Positions 51,064 through 61,858 of a DNA stretch of 64,000 nt are shown one piece after another (positions within the stretch are counted from its first letter, which is position 1; each line of letters begins with the position of its first letter). The notes below the pieces were generated by a model. It did not search any database. It saw only the letters and a program-made list of their open reading frames with translations, and had not been told where the DNA came from. The stretch lies in NCBI RefSeq assembly GCF_002563695.1, contig NZ_PDJI01000004.1, forward strand, positions 3,534,001 through 3,598,000, in the 5' to 3' direction. The stretch is from Georgenia soli. GTDB lineage: Bacteria > Actinomycetota > Actinomycetes > Actinomycetales > Actinomycetaceae. The position numbers and the translations under genes are program-made.

Positions 51064-51159
51064 GACCGCAACCCTAGATGGCCACCCTTGACCCGTCCTA
51101 CGGCCGGGATGATGCTGGACCGGCGGGCGGCGCGCACAGCGCCCGGAGAGAAGACGTCG

Positions 51160-52062
51160 ATGATCCTCGTCGTGGGTGGCACCGGAGACCTGGGCGGGCG
51201 GATCGTGCGCCGCCTGGTCACGGCCGGCGAGCCGGTGCGGTGCCTCGTGCGGACGACGGCGGACCCGGCGCCGCTCCGCACCCTCGGCGTCGAGACCGTC
51301 GTCGGGGACCTCACGGATCCCTGGTCGCTCCGCCGTGCGTGCGAGGGCGTGGACGTCGTGGTGGCCAGCGCGACCGTGCTGACGCGGCGCCTCGCCGGGG
51401 CCAGACGGCCCACCATCCGCGAGGCCGACGAGGCCGGGATGGCGTCGCTGGTCGGGGCCGCGGAGGCAGCTGGGGTGCGGCGGTTCGTCTACGTCTCGTT
51501 CGCGGGCGCCGACCAGATGCTCGGCACACCGCTCGAACGGGCGAAGATGGCAACGGAGCGCAGGCTCGCGGCGTCGCCGATGCGCCGGGTGGTGGTGCGG
51601 CCCGACGCCTTCCAGGAGATCCACCTCGGCCCGCCGGGTCGGTTCGACGTCGCGGCCGGCAGGGTCGCCGTCGTCGGCAAGGGGGACACGAGACGCCGGT
51701 GGGTCGCCACGGACGATGTGGCGGCGCTCGTGGCCGCCGTCGTCTCCGAGCCCGACCCGCCCGAGCTCATCGAGTTCGGCGGCCCGGAGCTGCTCAGCCG
51801 CAACGAGGCGGTCGCCGTCGCGGAGCGGGTCACCGGCAGGCGGTTCACCGTGCGGCACATGCCCGTCTCGCTCGCCCGCGTGGGCATGGCACTCCTGCGT
51901 CCCTTCAACGACGCCCTGGCGAGCGTGTTCGGTGCAGGCGTCCTGCAGGACCGGGCCGGCTCCACCTGGGACGACGCCCCGCTGGTGGCACGCGGGATCA
52001 CGCCGCGCTCGGTCACCGACTGGATCAGGCAGCAGGCAGCCGGAGGTCAGCGCGGGGAGTAG
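51160..52062 (+). CDS. NmrA-like SDR-family NAD(P)-binding protein
   Basis: A 300-residue atypical SDR. The cofactor loop is ILVVGGTGDLGGRIVRRLV, with Arg in CLVRTTADPAPL suggesting NADPH; VVGDLTDPWSLRRAC and FVYVSFAGADQM follow. The catalytic Tyr-x-x-x-Lys is not evident, as in NmrA/quinone-reductase-2-like proteins that act as NADP sensors. The tail ends near the convergent DUF1540 gene, overlapping it by 16 bases. ATG 51160 follows GGAGAGAAG. Confidence 0.88.
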   Translation: MILVVGGTGDLGGRIVRRLVTAGEPVRCLVRTTADPAPLRTLGVETVVGDLTDPWSLRRACEGVDVVVASATVLTRRLAGARRPTIREADEAGMASLVGAAEAAGVRRFVYVSFAGADQMLGTPLERAKMATERRLAASPMRRVVVRPDAFQEIHLGPPGRFDVAAGRVAVVGKGDTRRRWVATDDVAALVAAVVSEPDPPELIEFGGPELLSRNEAVAVAERVTGRRFTVRHMPVSLARVGMALLRPFNDALASVFGAGVLQDRAGSTWDDAPLVARGITPRSVTDWIRQQAAGGQRGE

Positions 52063-52346
52063 GTCAGGCAGTCCGCCGAGTCACGCCCCGGGCCCACCCG
52101 GACGGCCTGGGCCGCGCACTCGAGCGAGTCGTTGTGCACGCAGTCCTGCCGCGAGCAGGCGCCCACGTGCGCGACGACCTTCTCCAGCCCGCCGTGCCGG
52201 GAGAGCGGGATGAAGGTCGCGCACTGCGCGTCGGCACCCGCGCCGCTGATCGTGATGGCGGCGGCGTGGCAGTGTTCGTGCTCGTCGTTGTAGGAGCAGC
52301 CGGTGACCGAGCAGGTCGTCACCGGGGGCAGATCCGTCACGGTCAT
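52047..52346 (-). CDS. DUF1540 two-repeat cysteine-rich protein
   Basis: A 99-residue small metal-binding protein with two DUF1540 repeats. Repeat one is CSVTGCSYNDEHEHCHA...CATFIPL, repeat two CSRQDCVHNDSLECAA...CLTY. Each has four cysteines in C-x4-C-x7-C-type spacing that could bind zinc. The function is unknown in any organism. ATG 52346 follows GGGAGGTCACG. Confidence 0.88.
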   Translation of the reverse strand: MTVTDLPPVTTCSVTGCSYNDEHEHCHAAAITISGAGADAQCATFIPLSRHGGLEKVVAHVGACSRQDCVHNDSLECAAQAVRVGPGRDSADCLTYSPR

Positions 52347-52547
52347 CGTGACCTCCCGAAGGGGTACGAGCGGGGGCATCACGCTATGCCGATCCGGGGC
52401 CGCTGACAACGGTCGGGCCCGCCTCGAACGGTGACCGTCGGGGGCCGGTCGACGGCCCTTTCGGGGCTCGGCGACCATCTCTCGGACACGGCAGTCCGTC
52501 ACCGGCATGCTTGGCGCCCAGGAGTCGGCTCGGACGCGGAGGTCCGC

Positions 52548-53333
52548 ATGGCGTTGCTCGAGGAGGAGGCGGCCGACGGCGGCCGGCTCGACACCCGCCC
52601 GCGCGTGCTGGAGTTCTGGCGCACGCTGGCCGCCGGGGTGATCGGTGGCGGGTTCGTGGGTCTGCTCACCGGCGGCGTGCTGGGCCGGCTCGTCATGCGG
52701 CTCCTCGCGGTGACCTCCCCGAAGCACGTGGCCGGTCGGCTGACGGACGACATCCAGCCGGTCGGCCAGATCTCCCTCGGCGGGACGGTCAACCTCTTCA
52801 TCACGACCATCGCGCTCGGGGCCATCGCCGGGCTGGTCTACCTGTGGGTCCGGCGGGTGCTGCCGCCGTCCCGGCGGGGGAGGGCAGGGCTGTTCGCGCT
52901 GTTCGTGGGCAGCATCGGCGGGGCGTTCCTCGTGCACGACCACCCGTCGTTCGACTACTCGGTGCTGCAGCCGGAGTGGCTCGCCGTCCTCTCCTTCGTC
53001 GCCATTCCCACGCTCTTCGGCCTCCTCGCCCCGGGCGTCGTCGACCGGCTGGAGTCGCCGGACGGCTGGGCCGGTCGCGTCCCGGCGTGGCTGATGATCG
53101 TCGTGGCCGCGGCGGCGCTCAACATCGCCCTTGTTGTGGTCGCCGTGCCGGTCCTCGTGGCGTTCTCCCTCAGCCGTTCCGAGGCGGCGCTGCGGTTCTG
53201 GCGCGGCCACGCCGTGACGGTGGCGGGGCGGGTGCTGTTCGTCCTCATGGTCGTGTGGGGTCTGTACGGGATCGCCACGGACGTGGTCTCCATCGCGACG
53301 AACATGCCGTCGTCCGCGCCCTTCACGCCCTGA
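52548..53333 (+). CDS. Hypothetical six-TM membrane protein
   Basis: A 261-residue integral membrane protein without a family I can name. Helices include LAAGVIGGGFVGLLTGGVLGRLVMRLL, NLFITTIALGAIAGLVYLWV, GLFALFVGSIGGAFLV, AVLSFVAIPTLFGLLAPGV, AWLMIVVAAAALNIALVVVAVPVLV and VLFVLMVVWGLYGIATDV. ATG 52548 has GGAGG five bases upstream. It converges on the AlkZ-like gene. Confidence 0.72.
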   Translation: MALLEEEAADGGRLDTRPRVLEFWRTLAAGVIGGGFVGLLTGGVLGRLVMRLLAVTSPKHVAGRLTDDIQPVGQISLGGTVNLFITTIALGAIAGLVYLWVRRVLPPSRRGRAGLFALFVGSIGGAFLVHDHPSFDYSVLQPEWLAVLSFVAIPTLFGLLAPGVVDRLESPDGWAGRVPAWLMIVVAAAALNIALVVVAVPVLVAFSLSRSEAALRFWRGHAVTVAGRVLFVLMVVWGLYGIATDVVSIATNMPSSAPFTP

Positions 53334-53358
53334 GAGCCGGCCGCGCTGGGCTCGTCAG

Positions 53359-54537
53359 CTACGCGCCCCGCCCGGCCCGCAGCGCCAGGAGTGCCGGCGA
53401 CGGCCACCGCGCACCGGGGCGCGCACCGTCCAGCCAGTCCGTGAGTCGCTGCGCCTCGCGTTCCAGCGCGCGGACCCCGTCCGGGCCGACGTCCTCGAGG
53501 AGGTGGACCCGGACGTGCTCGTCGTCCAGCTGGTGCCACGTCCCGACGACGCGGCCGTCCCACCAGGCCGTCGCGCCGCCGTTGCCGCCGGGGTCGAAGA
53601 TCTGCGTGCGGTGCCGGCCGAGGTACCAGTCCCGTTCGTGCCACCCCATCGTGGTCGGGTCAAGGACGGGCAGCAGGGCCGCCCAGGGCTCGGCCGGCTC
53701 CTCCGGCTCGAGGTCGTCCGGCAGCACGTACCCAGCGCCACCATCGAGGGCGACCTCCTCGGCCTCTATGGCTCTGAGTGTGGCCCGCACCCGGGTCACG
53801 GGCTCGCCCGGCCACCAGGCGAGGTCGTGGTCGGTGCCCGGGCCGAAGGCGCGCAGCCATCGGCGCACGAGCTCCTCGGGGGCGGCGTCGGGCGTCATCT
53901 CCGGCAGCGGCCCGCCGAGCCACGACACGGTCGTCGTCCAGCGGGGACGATCCGTGAGCCAGCTGCCGTCGTTCCCGCACCGCACGATGACCCCGCGGGC
54001 GAAGAGCGCGGTCAGCAGCCGTGAGCCCACCGTGGTCTCGCTCCCGCCGCGGCCCACCGGGACGGACGCGGCCAGCGCGGGGACGGCGTCACGCAGCTCG
54101 TGCCAGGAGGCCTTGGCGCCGCCGGAGAGGTGAGCGACGACGGCGGTCCCGACCTCCTCGACCCAGCGAGCGCCGTCCGTCGTCAGGCCGGCTCGCTCGA
54201 CGTCGCGGACGAGCAGGCGCTCCTCGGCCGCGGCCACCCGGGCGCCCGGGCCGCGCACGGCTGCCGGCAGCGTCTGGCGGGTGAGCACGAACAGCGTGCT
54301 GCGCATCGCCATCTGTTTGACGAGCGTGCGGTCGGTGTAGAGGGCGCCGTCGACGTCCGCGTGCGTCAGGGCGTCCACCCGTGCCCACGCCGCCAGGTGC
54401 ACGGTCGCGTGGAGAGTGGCGTGGAGGCCGACCATCGACTCGGCCGCCGCGACGACGTCGGCCGCCCTGTGACCGGGCGCGAGCCGGTGCCGGCGGGCCA
54501 GCCGGGCGCGCCGCTCGACGTTCGTGATCGTGCGCAC
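53359..54537 (-). CDS. Winged-helix DNA-binding protein of the AlkZ/YcaQ (HTH_42) family
   Basis: A 392-residue protein of the family that includes the crosslink-repair glycosylases AlkZ and YcaQ. It has RRARLARRHRLAPG, MVGLHATLHATVHLAAWAR, MRSTLFVLTRQTL and VGRGGSETTVGSRLLTALFARGVIVRCGNDGSW; the C-terminal WHERDWYLGRHRTQIFDPGGNGGATAWWDGRVVGTW block is diagnostic. Key Q-x-Q residues of AlkZ are not clear to me, so activity is uncertain. GTG 54537 is the start. It is divergent from a PPOX-fold gene. Confidence 0.85.
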   Translation of the reverse strand: MRTITNVERRARLARRHRLAPGHRAADVVAAAESMVGLHATLHATVHLAAWARVDALTHADVDGALYTDRTLVKQMAMRSTLFVLTRQTLPAAVRGPGARVAAAEERLLVRDVERAGLTTDGARWVEEVGTAVVAHLSGGAKASWHELRDAVPALAASVPVGRGGSETTVGSRLLTALFARGVIVRCGNDGSWLTDRPRWTTTVSWLGGPLPEMTPDAAPEELVRRWLRAFGPGTDHDLAWWPGEPVTRVRATLRAIEAEEVALDGGAGYVLPDDLEPEEPAEPWAALLPVLDPTTMGWHERDWYLGRHRTQIFDPGGNGGATAWWDGRVVGTWHQLDDEHVRVHLLEDVGPDGVRALEREAQRLTDWLDGARPGARWPSPALLALRAGRGA

Positions 54538-54666
54538 GCGGCCATCGTCCCAGCCGCCACTGCCCGAGACGGGCACACTGCTGATGTCGAACCTCAGGCG
54601 TCGGCTGCGTCCCAGGGACGGACCGCCGGGCGACCACGACCGGCACCGTGGACAAGGAGAACGACT

Positions 54667-55176
54667 GTGGAACCGCACGAGATCGCCGAGATCCTCAACC
54701 ACCCGACCAGCCAGGAGCTGCTGGCCCGCGACCTGACCCGGCTCGGCTACGTCGCCAAGGACGGCACCCCGCGCGTCGTCCCGATCGCGTTCGTGTGGAA
54801 CGGCGCGGAGATCGTCATGTGCACGACGAAGAACGCCCCGAAGCTCCCGGCCCTGCGCCGCAACCCCGCGGTCGCCCTGACGATCGACACCGAGATCCAC
54901 CCGCCGAAGATCCTGCTGATCCGCGGCCGGGCCGACCTCGACGTCGTCGACGGCATCCCGGACGAGTACCTCCAGGCGAACGGCACCTACCAGATGACGG
55001 CGGAGCAGCGGGTCGAGTGGGAGGCCGAGGTCCGGTCGCTGTACGACGGCATGGTGCGGATCGTCGTGACGCCCACGTGGGCGAAGCTGATCGACTTCGA
55101 GACGACGCTGCCGAGCGCCGTCGAGGAGCTGATCCGGCAGCGGGAGGAGCGTCGGCGGGCGGATCAGGTGGGGTGA
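54667..55176 (+). CDS. Pyridoxamine 5'-phosphate oxidase-fold family protein
   Basis: A 169-residue split-barrel flavin-binding protein. It shows LARDLTRLGYVAKDGTPRVVPIAFVWNGAEIVMCTTKNAPKLPALRRNPAVALTIDTE, the standard FMN/F420 barrel strands, then ILLIRGRADLDVVDGIPDEY. The substrate is unknown; F420 use is plausible in this group. GTG 54667 follows AAGGAGAACGACT. Its 3' end overlaps the convergent DUF1801 gene by 13 bases. Confidence 0.88.
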   Translation: MEPHEIAEILNHPTSQELLARDLTRLGYVAKDGTPRVVPIAFVWNGAEIVMCTTKNAPKLPALRRNPAVALTIDTEIHPPKILLIRGRADLDVVDGIPDEYLQANGTYQMTAEQRVEWEAEVRSLYDGMVRIVVTPTWAKLIDFETTLPSAVEELIRQREERRRADQVG

Positions 55177-55541
55177 CCGGCCAGCACGTCCTCCTCAGGA
55201 CCGGCGATCTCGGACAGCCGCGCTCGAAGGAGGTGCTCGAGGACGTCGTCGGGAATCGGCTGCTCGGCGGCGAAGCGCACGGTGCCCTTCGACAACGAGT
55301 AGCCCTCGAGGTCCGCGCGCACGGCGTCGATCGCGGCGGGGGAGAAGGGGAAGAGCGAGAGGTGCTTCGCCGCCGCGACGACGCTGACGTACGGCCTGCC
55401 CGCGACCCGTAGGGCCGGCATCCCGTAGCTCGTGCCGTCCTCGGCGTCCGGCGCGAGCCGCCGGGCGACGTCGATCACGTGCTGGAGGGCCTCGCGTGAG
55501 GGCGAGGAGACCTCGGCGATGGCCTGGTCGACGATGCCCAT
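55164..55541 (-). CDS. DUF1801 (iron-chaperone-like) protein
   Basis: A 125-residue DUF1801-family protein: HVIDVARRLAPDAEDGTSYGMPALRVAGRPYVSVVAAAKHLSLFPFSPAAIDAVRADLEGY, then SKGTVRFAAEQPIP, closely follow the YdhG-like group sometimes described as iron chaperones by homology to frataxin folds. It starts ten bases after the stop of the acetoacetate decarboxylase-like gene and is probably cotranscribed. Confidence 0.87.
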   Translation of the reverse strand: MGIVDQAIAEVSSPSREALQHVIDVARRLAPDAEDGTSYGMPALRVAGRPYVSVVAAAKHLSLFPFSPAAIDAVRADLEGYSLSKGTVRFAAEQPIPDDVLEHLLRARLSEIAGPEEDVLAGHPT

Positions 55542-55551
55542 GGCCTTCTGC

Positions 55552-56268
55552 TCAGCCGGGGCGGCCGGTGGCAGGGGTGAGCGCGAGGGTGGCTTCCTGC
55601 CAGAGCAGCCCGACGTGCCGCCCCGGCGGCATCCAGCTGGCCAGCTGGTGCTCGGAGTACGTGGAGACGTCCGCGAGGGCCGCTCTCGCCCGTCCCGAGA
55701 TGGTCACCGAGGAGCGTGCCACGGTCCCGTCCGGCCACACCTGTGCCTGCCGGAGGTGGAGCGTCAGCGGAAAGGCCGGTCCGAGCGCCCGGGCTCGCGT
55801 GCGGATGCTCCAACCGGCTCCTGACGCCTCGAGCGCCTGCCCGCCCACCGGGTCACCGCTGAAGCGGGCCGTCGTCTTGGGGATGGCCCAGTTCGCCCGG
55901 CCGCCGCGCACGCTGCCCACGCTGTCGACAGCCATGAAGGGCAGGTGTGCGCCGGGGCGGGCGCCGACGCGCACGACCACCGCGGCGAACACCTCGGAGT
56001 AGGAGCCCACCGGTGTGTCGGTGTAACGCAGGTGGGCGCCGATGAGCAGACGCGGCGTCGCCGGCCGCAGGGGAGCCGGCAGCAGGGCGGCGGCGCGGAC
56101 GCCGGCTCGCTGGAACCACATGACGCCGTGGAAGGTGCACCGCCAGGGCGCCGGTGGGACGTCCTCGGGGAGGGACGCCGTCGGAGGAAGCGTCGACTCC
56201 GGGGCTGCCGGGATGTTCGCCAGCTCGGACGACACCAGTGGAGGGAGAACCTGGACCACGTCGACCAC
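55552..56268 (-). CDS. Acetoacetate decarboxylase-superfamily protein
   Basis: A 238-residue protein matching the ADC fold: GVMWFQRAG, RLLIGAHLRYTDTPVGSYSEVFAAVVV, HLPFMAVDSVGSVRGGRANWAIPKTTARFSG. The catalytic Lys of acetoacetate decarboxylase should lie near WAIPK; Lys is present there, but the Glu pair cannot be assigned with confidence. Actinobacterial relatives are mostly uncharacterised. GTG 56268 is the first start. Confidence 0.75.
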   Translation of the reverse strand: MVDVVQVLPPLVSSELANIPAAPESTLPPTASLPEDVPPAPWRCTFHGVMWFQRAGVRAAALLPAPLRPATPRLLIGAHLRYTDTPVGSYSEVFAAVVVRVGARPGAHLPFMAVDSVGSVRGGRANWAIPKTTARFSGDPVGGQALEASGAGWSIRTRARALGPAFPLTLHLRQAQVWPDGTVARSSVTISGRARAALADVSTYSEHQLASWMPPGRHVGLLWQEATLALTPATGRPG

Positions 56269-56503
56269 GCTCCGTCTGTCGGGTCCTTCGAGTGTCGCCC
56301 GTGCTGAGAGGGGCCATCAAGTGCCGATCGATCCCCAGAACAGGGGTGGGGCACAGCGGGGTGCCGGTGAGAACGAGCGCCGCCGAGGCGGCCAGACCCC
56401 GGTCGCAGGCGCCGGCCCGCAGAGAGCCCGGTGCCCGCGACGCGCGGCGGGACCTCGTGCATGCGAACCTGTCTGCGCGTTCGGGACCGGACAGGAGCAG
56501 CCC

Positions 56504-56941
56504 ATGCCGCACGATCTGACGCTCAAGGCGATGAACGCCGCCCACCGCGTGTGGATGGCGCTGGCGCCTGGGCGCGGCGGCTGGCACGTGGGAACGATGC
56601 CGGTGCTGGAGCTCACCACCAAGGGCCGGCGCAGCGGCAACCTGCACCGGGTGCTCCTCACCTCGCCCGTGCAGCTGGGCGGCACGTTCGTCGTCGTCGC
56701 CTCCCGCGGCGGGGACGACCGCCCGCCGGCCTGGCTGCTCAACCTCCAGGCCGACCCGCGGGTCCAGATCCGTCTGGGTGATGGCCCGCCTCGCCCGGCC
56801 CGCGCCCGTGTCGCGACGGCGGACCAGCGCGGAGAGCTGTGGCCCCGGGTGACGTCGGCGTACCGCGGCTACGCCCGCTACCAGTCCCGCACCACCCGCG
56901 AGATCCCGTTGGTGCTCGTCGAGCCGGAGGCGTCCGCCTGA
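56504..56941 (+). CDS. Deazaflavin(F420)-dependent nitroreductase-family oxidoreductase
   Basis: A 145-residue Ddn/DUF385-fold protein, paralogous to the one at 10006. It has MPVLELTTKGRRSGNLHRVLLTSPVQLGGTFVVVASRGGDDRPPAWLLNLQADPRVQI and a closing RTTREIPLVLVEPE. ATG 56504 has AGGAG seven bases upstream. The order PVLELTTKGRRSG is closer to mycobacterial Ddn than the first copy. Confidence 0.9.
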   Translation: MPHDLTLKAMNAAHRVWMALAPGRGGWHVGTMPVLELTTKGRRSGNLHRVLLTSPVQLGGTFVVVASRGGDDRPPAWLLNLQADPRVQIRLGDGPPRPARARVATADQRGELWPRVTSAYRGYARYQSRTTREIPLVLVEPEASA

Positions 56942-57038
56942 CCGAAGGGAGCCGGCGCAGGCGCTGCCACGGCGCCGTCTCTTCCATCGGCGAGTTCCGC
57001 GAGTTCCGAACTCGCACGGGCGGGACCTTCGTCCCGTT

Positions 57039-57683
57039 ATGAGGGACAGCGGATGTGCAAGAACGGTCTGCATGCGGACCGTCCGGGCTGCTGTGGGACC
57101 TGCGGCGATCGGTGGTGCCATCGCTGTGGCGTACATCAGGCTGGTCCGACCGTGGCAGCTTGGTTGGGGAGCCACCGACCAAGAGCGAGCGCGGCCGCTG
57201 CCCGGCGACGACCTGGTCGAGAGCCCTACCCTCGACGCGACACGGGCGATCACGATCCGCGCGCGGCCGAGCGAGATCTGGCCGTGGCTCGCCCAGGTCG
57301 GGGTGAACCGCGCGGGCTGGTACTCCTACGACCTGCTCGACAACCTCGGCCGTCCCAGCGCCCGCGAGATCATCCCCGCGCTGCAGAACGTCAAGGTCGG
57401 CGACGTCATGCCCATGAGCCCGGACGGTAAGCACGGGATCCGGGTCCACGCCCTCGACCCGCCCTCCTCCATGATCTGGGGCACACGCGGTGACACGTCG
57501 TGGGCATGGGTCCTGCATCCGCTGCCTGACGGCACCACGCGGGTCGTCACAAGGGTTCGTTCCCGGTACCGCTGGCTCTCGCCGTCGATCGCCTTCTCGA
57601 TGCTGCTGGAGTTCGCAGACATCTGGATGATGAGGCGGATGCTGCTGAACCTGCGCGAACGCGTGGAGGCGGCCGCTGGGTAG
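57039..57683 (+). CDS. SRPBCC-family protein with N-terminal membrane segment
   Basis: A 214-residue protein. One N-terminal hydrophobic stretch (GPAAIGGAIAVAYIRLV) precedes a Bet-v1/START-like domain: ITIRARPSEIWPWLAQVGVNRAGWYSYDLLDNL, MIWGTRGDTSWAWVLHPLPDGTTRVVTRVRSRYRW. The pattern is usual in membrane-bound actinobacterial SRPBCC proteins of unknown function. ATG 57039 has no ribosome site; ATG 57072 is an alternative. Confidence 0.78.
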   Translation: MRDSGCARTVCMRTVRAAVGPAAIGGAIAVAYIRLVRPWQLGWGATDQERARPLPGDDLVESPTLDATRAITIRARPSEIWPWLAQVGVNRAGWYSYDLLDNLGRPSAREIIPALQNVKVGDVMPMSPDGKHGIRVHALDPPSSMIWGTRGDTSWAWVLHPLPDGTTRVVTRVRSRYRWLSPSIAFSMLLEFADIWMMRRMLLNLRERVEAAAG

Positions 57684-57958
57684 TCCGTGGCGCTTCGTAC
57701 TCGGTTCCCGGAGGAGCCGGCGCCGGGACGCGTTCCCCGGGCGGGCACAGGTGCGGGCAGGGGGCCGGTCGAGGTCGAGGCCGGGGTTCGGGACCAAAGG
57801 TCCTGGCGCCGGCGGGCAGCCCGGCGTGATGGTAGAGGTGCGATCTCGGGTGCCCGGCGTCGGTGTCGGTGTGGGCCGGGTCCTGGTTGCGGCGCACGCC
57901 GTGGTTGCGGGTCCGGCGGGCCCGTCCCGCCGCAGAGGTTCACGTGGAGGTGGGCCTG

Positions 57959-58897
<939 letters not shown>

Positions 58898-58898
<1 letters not shown>

Positions 58899-60595
58899 TG
58901 TCTGCGCTGACCACCCGGCCTCCCCGGTCCGTCCCGCGCGGGACGGTGTCCGCCGCCCGCCCTACCGTGGTCGGGTTGCTCGTGGACCAGCTCGGCTACG
59001 CCGTGCGGGACCTGTGGCGCACCCGGATCGCGTTCATCTTCACGTTCCTGTTCCCCCTCGTCTTCCTCGTCGTGATCGGTGCACTGGTCGGCAACGGCAC
59101 GATCAGCGCCGACTCCACGGTGTCGGTGATGCAGTTCGTGACCCCGTCGGCGGCGGTGATGGGGGCCCTGTACGGCTCATACCCGACGGTGGCTTCCTCG
59201 TTGGCGGACGCCCGTGAGCGCGGCGTCCTCAAGCGGGTGCACGGGACCCCGGTGCCCGGCTGGGTCTACCTCGCGGGGCGCATCGGCGCCGCGGTGCTGC
59301 TCGCGCTCGGCTCGCTGACGTTGATGCTGGTCGTCGGTGTCGTCGCCTACGACGTGCAGATCCAGTGGCAGACGATGCCGGCCACCGTGGTGACCGTGCT
59401 GGCCGCGGTGGCCTCCTTCGCCGCCGCCGGTGTGGCGGTCGCCGGCCTGGCGCGGTCGGGCTCGGTCGCGGAGGCGGCCTCGATCGCGACGGCGGTGCTG
59501 CTGTCCTGGATCTCCGGGGTGATGGGATACGGCGACATGCCGGCCTGGGCGGACCGGATCGCGCAGGTCTTCCCCCTCAAGCCGTTCAACGACGCCCTCG
59601 GTGAGCAGTTCGACCCGTTCGCCACGAGCAGCGGCTGGGACCTCGGCGCGCTCGCGGTGATCGGCGCGTGGACCGTCGGTGCCGTCGCGGTGGCTGAGGC
59701 GACCTTCCGGTGGGAGCCGGTCCCCGCCCGCGCGCACCGCGCGCACGCCGGCCCGGCCCAGGCCGCGACACAGGTGGCGCAGGGCCGTGCGGCCGCCACC
59801 CGGGTCGCGGTGCAGGCGGCGGCGACGGGCCGGCCCACCAGGCTGGCGCTGCTGGGCGACCAGGCCCGGTGGGGGACCCGGTCCGCTCTGCACGACACCG
59901 GCTGGGTGTTCTTCGCCATCGCGTTCCCCCTGGCCCAGTACCTGTTCACCGCCGCGGTCATGGGCGACGCCGCCGCGGGCACCGATGTCACGCCCCCGTT
60001 CGGGCTGCAGGCGGCCACCGGGATGATCGCCTGGGGCGCGATCGTCACCGCCATGGTGTTCGTGCCCGATGCCGTCGCCCGGGCTCGGGACCAGGGGATC
60101 CTCAAGCGCCTGGCCGGCACCCCGCTGCAGACCGGCACCTACTTCGCGGGCCGGTTCGTCTCCGCGCTGCTGCTCGTGCTGGCCACCGCGGTGCTGATCC
60201 TCCTCGCCGGGATGCTGTGGTTCGGCCTGGAGATCGCCTGGGGCGGGACCCCGCTGGCCGTCGCGGTGCTCGTCCTGGGCGTGGCGACCCTGGCCGCCTG
60301 CGGCCTGCTGCTCGCCTCCGTGCTGCCCAGCAGCAAGGCGGTCACCGCCGTCGGGCTCGGGCTGGCGATCCCCCTGGCGTTCTTCTCCGACGTGTTCGCC
60401 ATCGGGGTTCTCCCGCCCTGGATGAGCACGGTCGGCTCGTTCTTCCCGCTCAAGCACCTCGCGAACTCGTTGTCCTACGCCCTCGACCCAGCCGGACCGA
60501 CGATCAGCTGGGTGGCCGTCGCGGTGATGACCGCGTGGCTGGTGGTCACCGGTCTCCTCGCCGCAAGGCTCTTCCGCTGGAGCCCGCGCACCTGA
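58898..60595 (+). CDS. Duplicated ABC-2 type permease
   Basis: A 565-residue membrane protein made of two consecutive ABC-2 permease domains. The first (about 15-265) has QLGYAVRDLWRTRIAFIFTFLFPLVFLVVIGALVG and VLKRVHGTPVPGWVYLAGR; the second (about 310-565) has QARWGTRSALHDTGWVFFAIAFPLAQYLFTAAVMG and ILKRLAGTPLQTGTYFAGR. The halves are clearly homologous, so one chain probably supplies both transmembrane subunits of the exporter. Its ATG overlaps the original ATPase stop as TGATG. Substrate unknown; it resembles drug and lipid exporters. Confidence 0.9.
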
Positions 60596-60730
60596 GCACA
60601 CAGTCGGGGCGCACCCGTCGAGGCGGCGGCCGACCAGCCGCGCAGCCGGTCTGTTCCGGGCGGGCGTCCGCCGTGGAAGCCGGGCTCTCGAGCGGCTCGG
60701 CCTCCTGCAGCCCTGATGCGGTGTCCCGGC

Positions 60731-61618
60731 CTACTCCGTCAGCTTGGCCAGGATGACGGGGAGCACCAGATCGAGCTCCTCGGTGAAGATCAGGTGCTCC
60801 GCGGCGTCGATCACGAGGAGTTCCTTGGCCGGGGCGTCGATCTTGTCGAACACCTCACGTGTGTAGGGCAGCGGGAAAAGCGGGTCCCCGGAGGCGGCGA
60901 CGACCACCACGGGGCACCCGAGGGGAGTGGTGGCGTCCACGTCCAGCAGTCCGGCCACGAGGGCCAGCGGGTAGGTGCGCCGTCCGAGCGGGTCGGTGTA
61001 GAACCGGCTCAGGGTCTGCCGGTTCGCGGTGACGCGGCGGGTGTCGAGGTACAGGCCGATCGGCACGGGCAGACCGGGGACCATCCGGGCGAGCCCGCGA
61101 ACGCCGGCTCGCAGGCCACGGTAGGCGGGAGCGAACCGGGACGGCAGGCGTGTCAGTCCAACCGTGGCCGAGAGGGACGGGTCGAGGATGTTGTGGGCGA
61201 CGACGCGGTGAACCCTGTCCGAGCGGGCCGCCACCATCAGCGCGAGAACCCCGCCCTGGCTCGACCCGAGCACCACCACCGGGGCGTCGGGGAAGGCCGT
61301 GCGCATCCAGCCCAGGGCGTCGAGCGCGTTGCGCAGCAGGAGCTCAACCGTCGGACGGGCCCTGACGCTGGGACTCTTCCCGTGCCCGACCGGATGCAGG
61401 CCGACGACGGTGAGGCCGCCCCGGTTCAGGGCGTCCAGGAAGTCCTCGTAGAACAGCGGGTGCGTCATGGTGCCCGGCAGGAAGAGAACTGCCGGGCCGG
61501 TCGCCGGTCCGTCCCACACGGACAGGGCCACGGGGGCCCCGGACGACTCGATCAGCACCTCCCGGTAAGCAGTCGGCCGTTGGACCGCGTTGAGGGCCTT
61601 CTCCTGCGCGGTTCTCAT
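60731..61618 (-). CDS. Alpha/beta hydrolase
   Basis: A 295-residue hydrolase. The core reads [29 protein letters not shown] and the elbow GSSQGG with Ser120; [14 protein letters not shown] and [11 protein letters not shown] supply candidate Asp and His. It belongs to the serine aminopeptidase/S33 group. Its ATG overlaps the stop of a truncated ABC-ATPase frame as ATGA, so the original operon was ABC genes followed by this hydrolase or has been rejoined after a deletion. Confidence 0.87.
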   Translation of the reverse strand: MRTAQEKALNAVQRPTAYREVLIESSGAPVALSVWDGPATGPAVLFLPGTMTHPLFYEDFLDALNRGGLTVVGLHPVGHGKSPSVRARPTVELLLRNALDALGWMRTAFPDAPVVVLGSSQGGVLALMVAARSDRVHRVVAHNILDPSLSATVGLTRLPSRFAPAYRGLRAGVRGLARMVPGLPVPIGLYLDTRRVTANRQTLSRFYTDPLGRRTYPLALVAGLLDVDATTPLGCPVVVVAASGDPLFPLPYTREVFDKIDAPAKELLVIDAAEHLIFTEELDLVLPVILAKLTE

Positions 61619-61854
61619 CTGGCAGCTCCGTCCCTGGATGTCGAGGAAGGAGAGCGAGGCACCCTTGGCCGTACCCGCTCTCGGGGGTGGTCAGAGCTCC
61701 GTCCTAGGCGCATCAGCGTCGTCTTGCCCGCACCGTTCGGCCCCAGCAACCCGAAAAGTGATCCCTGAGGCACCTCGAGATCCAGCCCGTCCAGCGCGAC
61801 GACCGACCCAAAGCGTTTCGTCAGCCCCCGGCACGTGACCGCCGACGCACCCAC
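61615..61854 (-). pseudogene. Truncated ABC ATPase (N-terminal 45 residues only)
   Basis: From GTG 61854, with GAAGGAGG upstream, the frame reads [26 protein letters not shown], split as usual, then Walker [15 protein letters not shown]. It then loses similarity: [29 protein letters not shown] and stop. The signature, Walker B and all later parts are gone, so this cannot be an active ATPase. A deletion between about 61712 and 61618 is the simplest reading. Confidence 0.85.
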
Positions 61855-61858
61855 GACG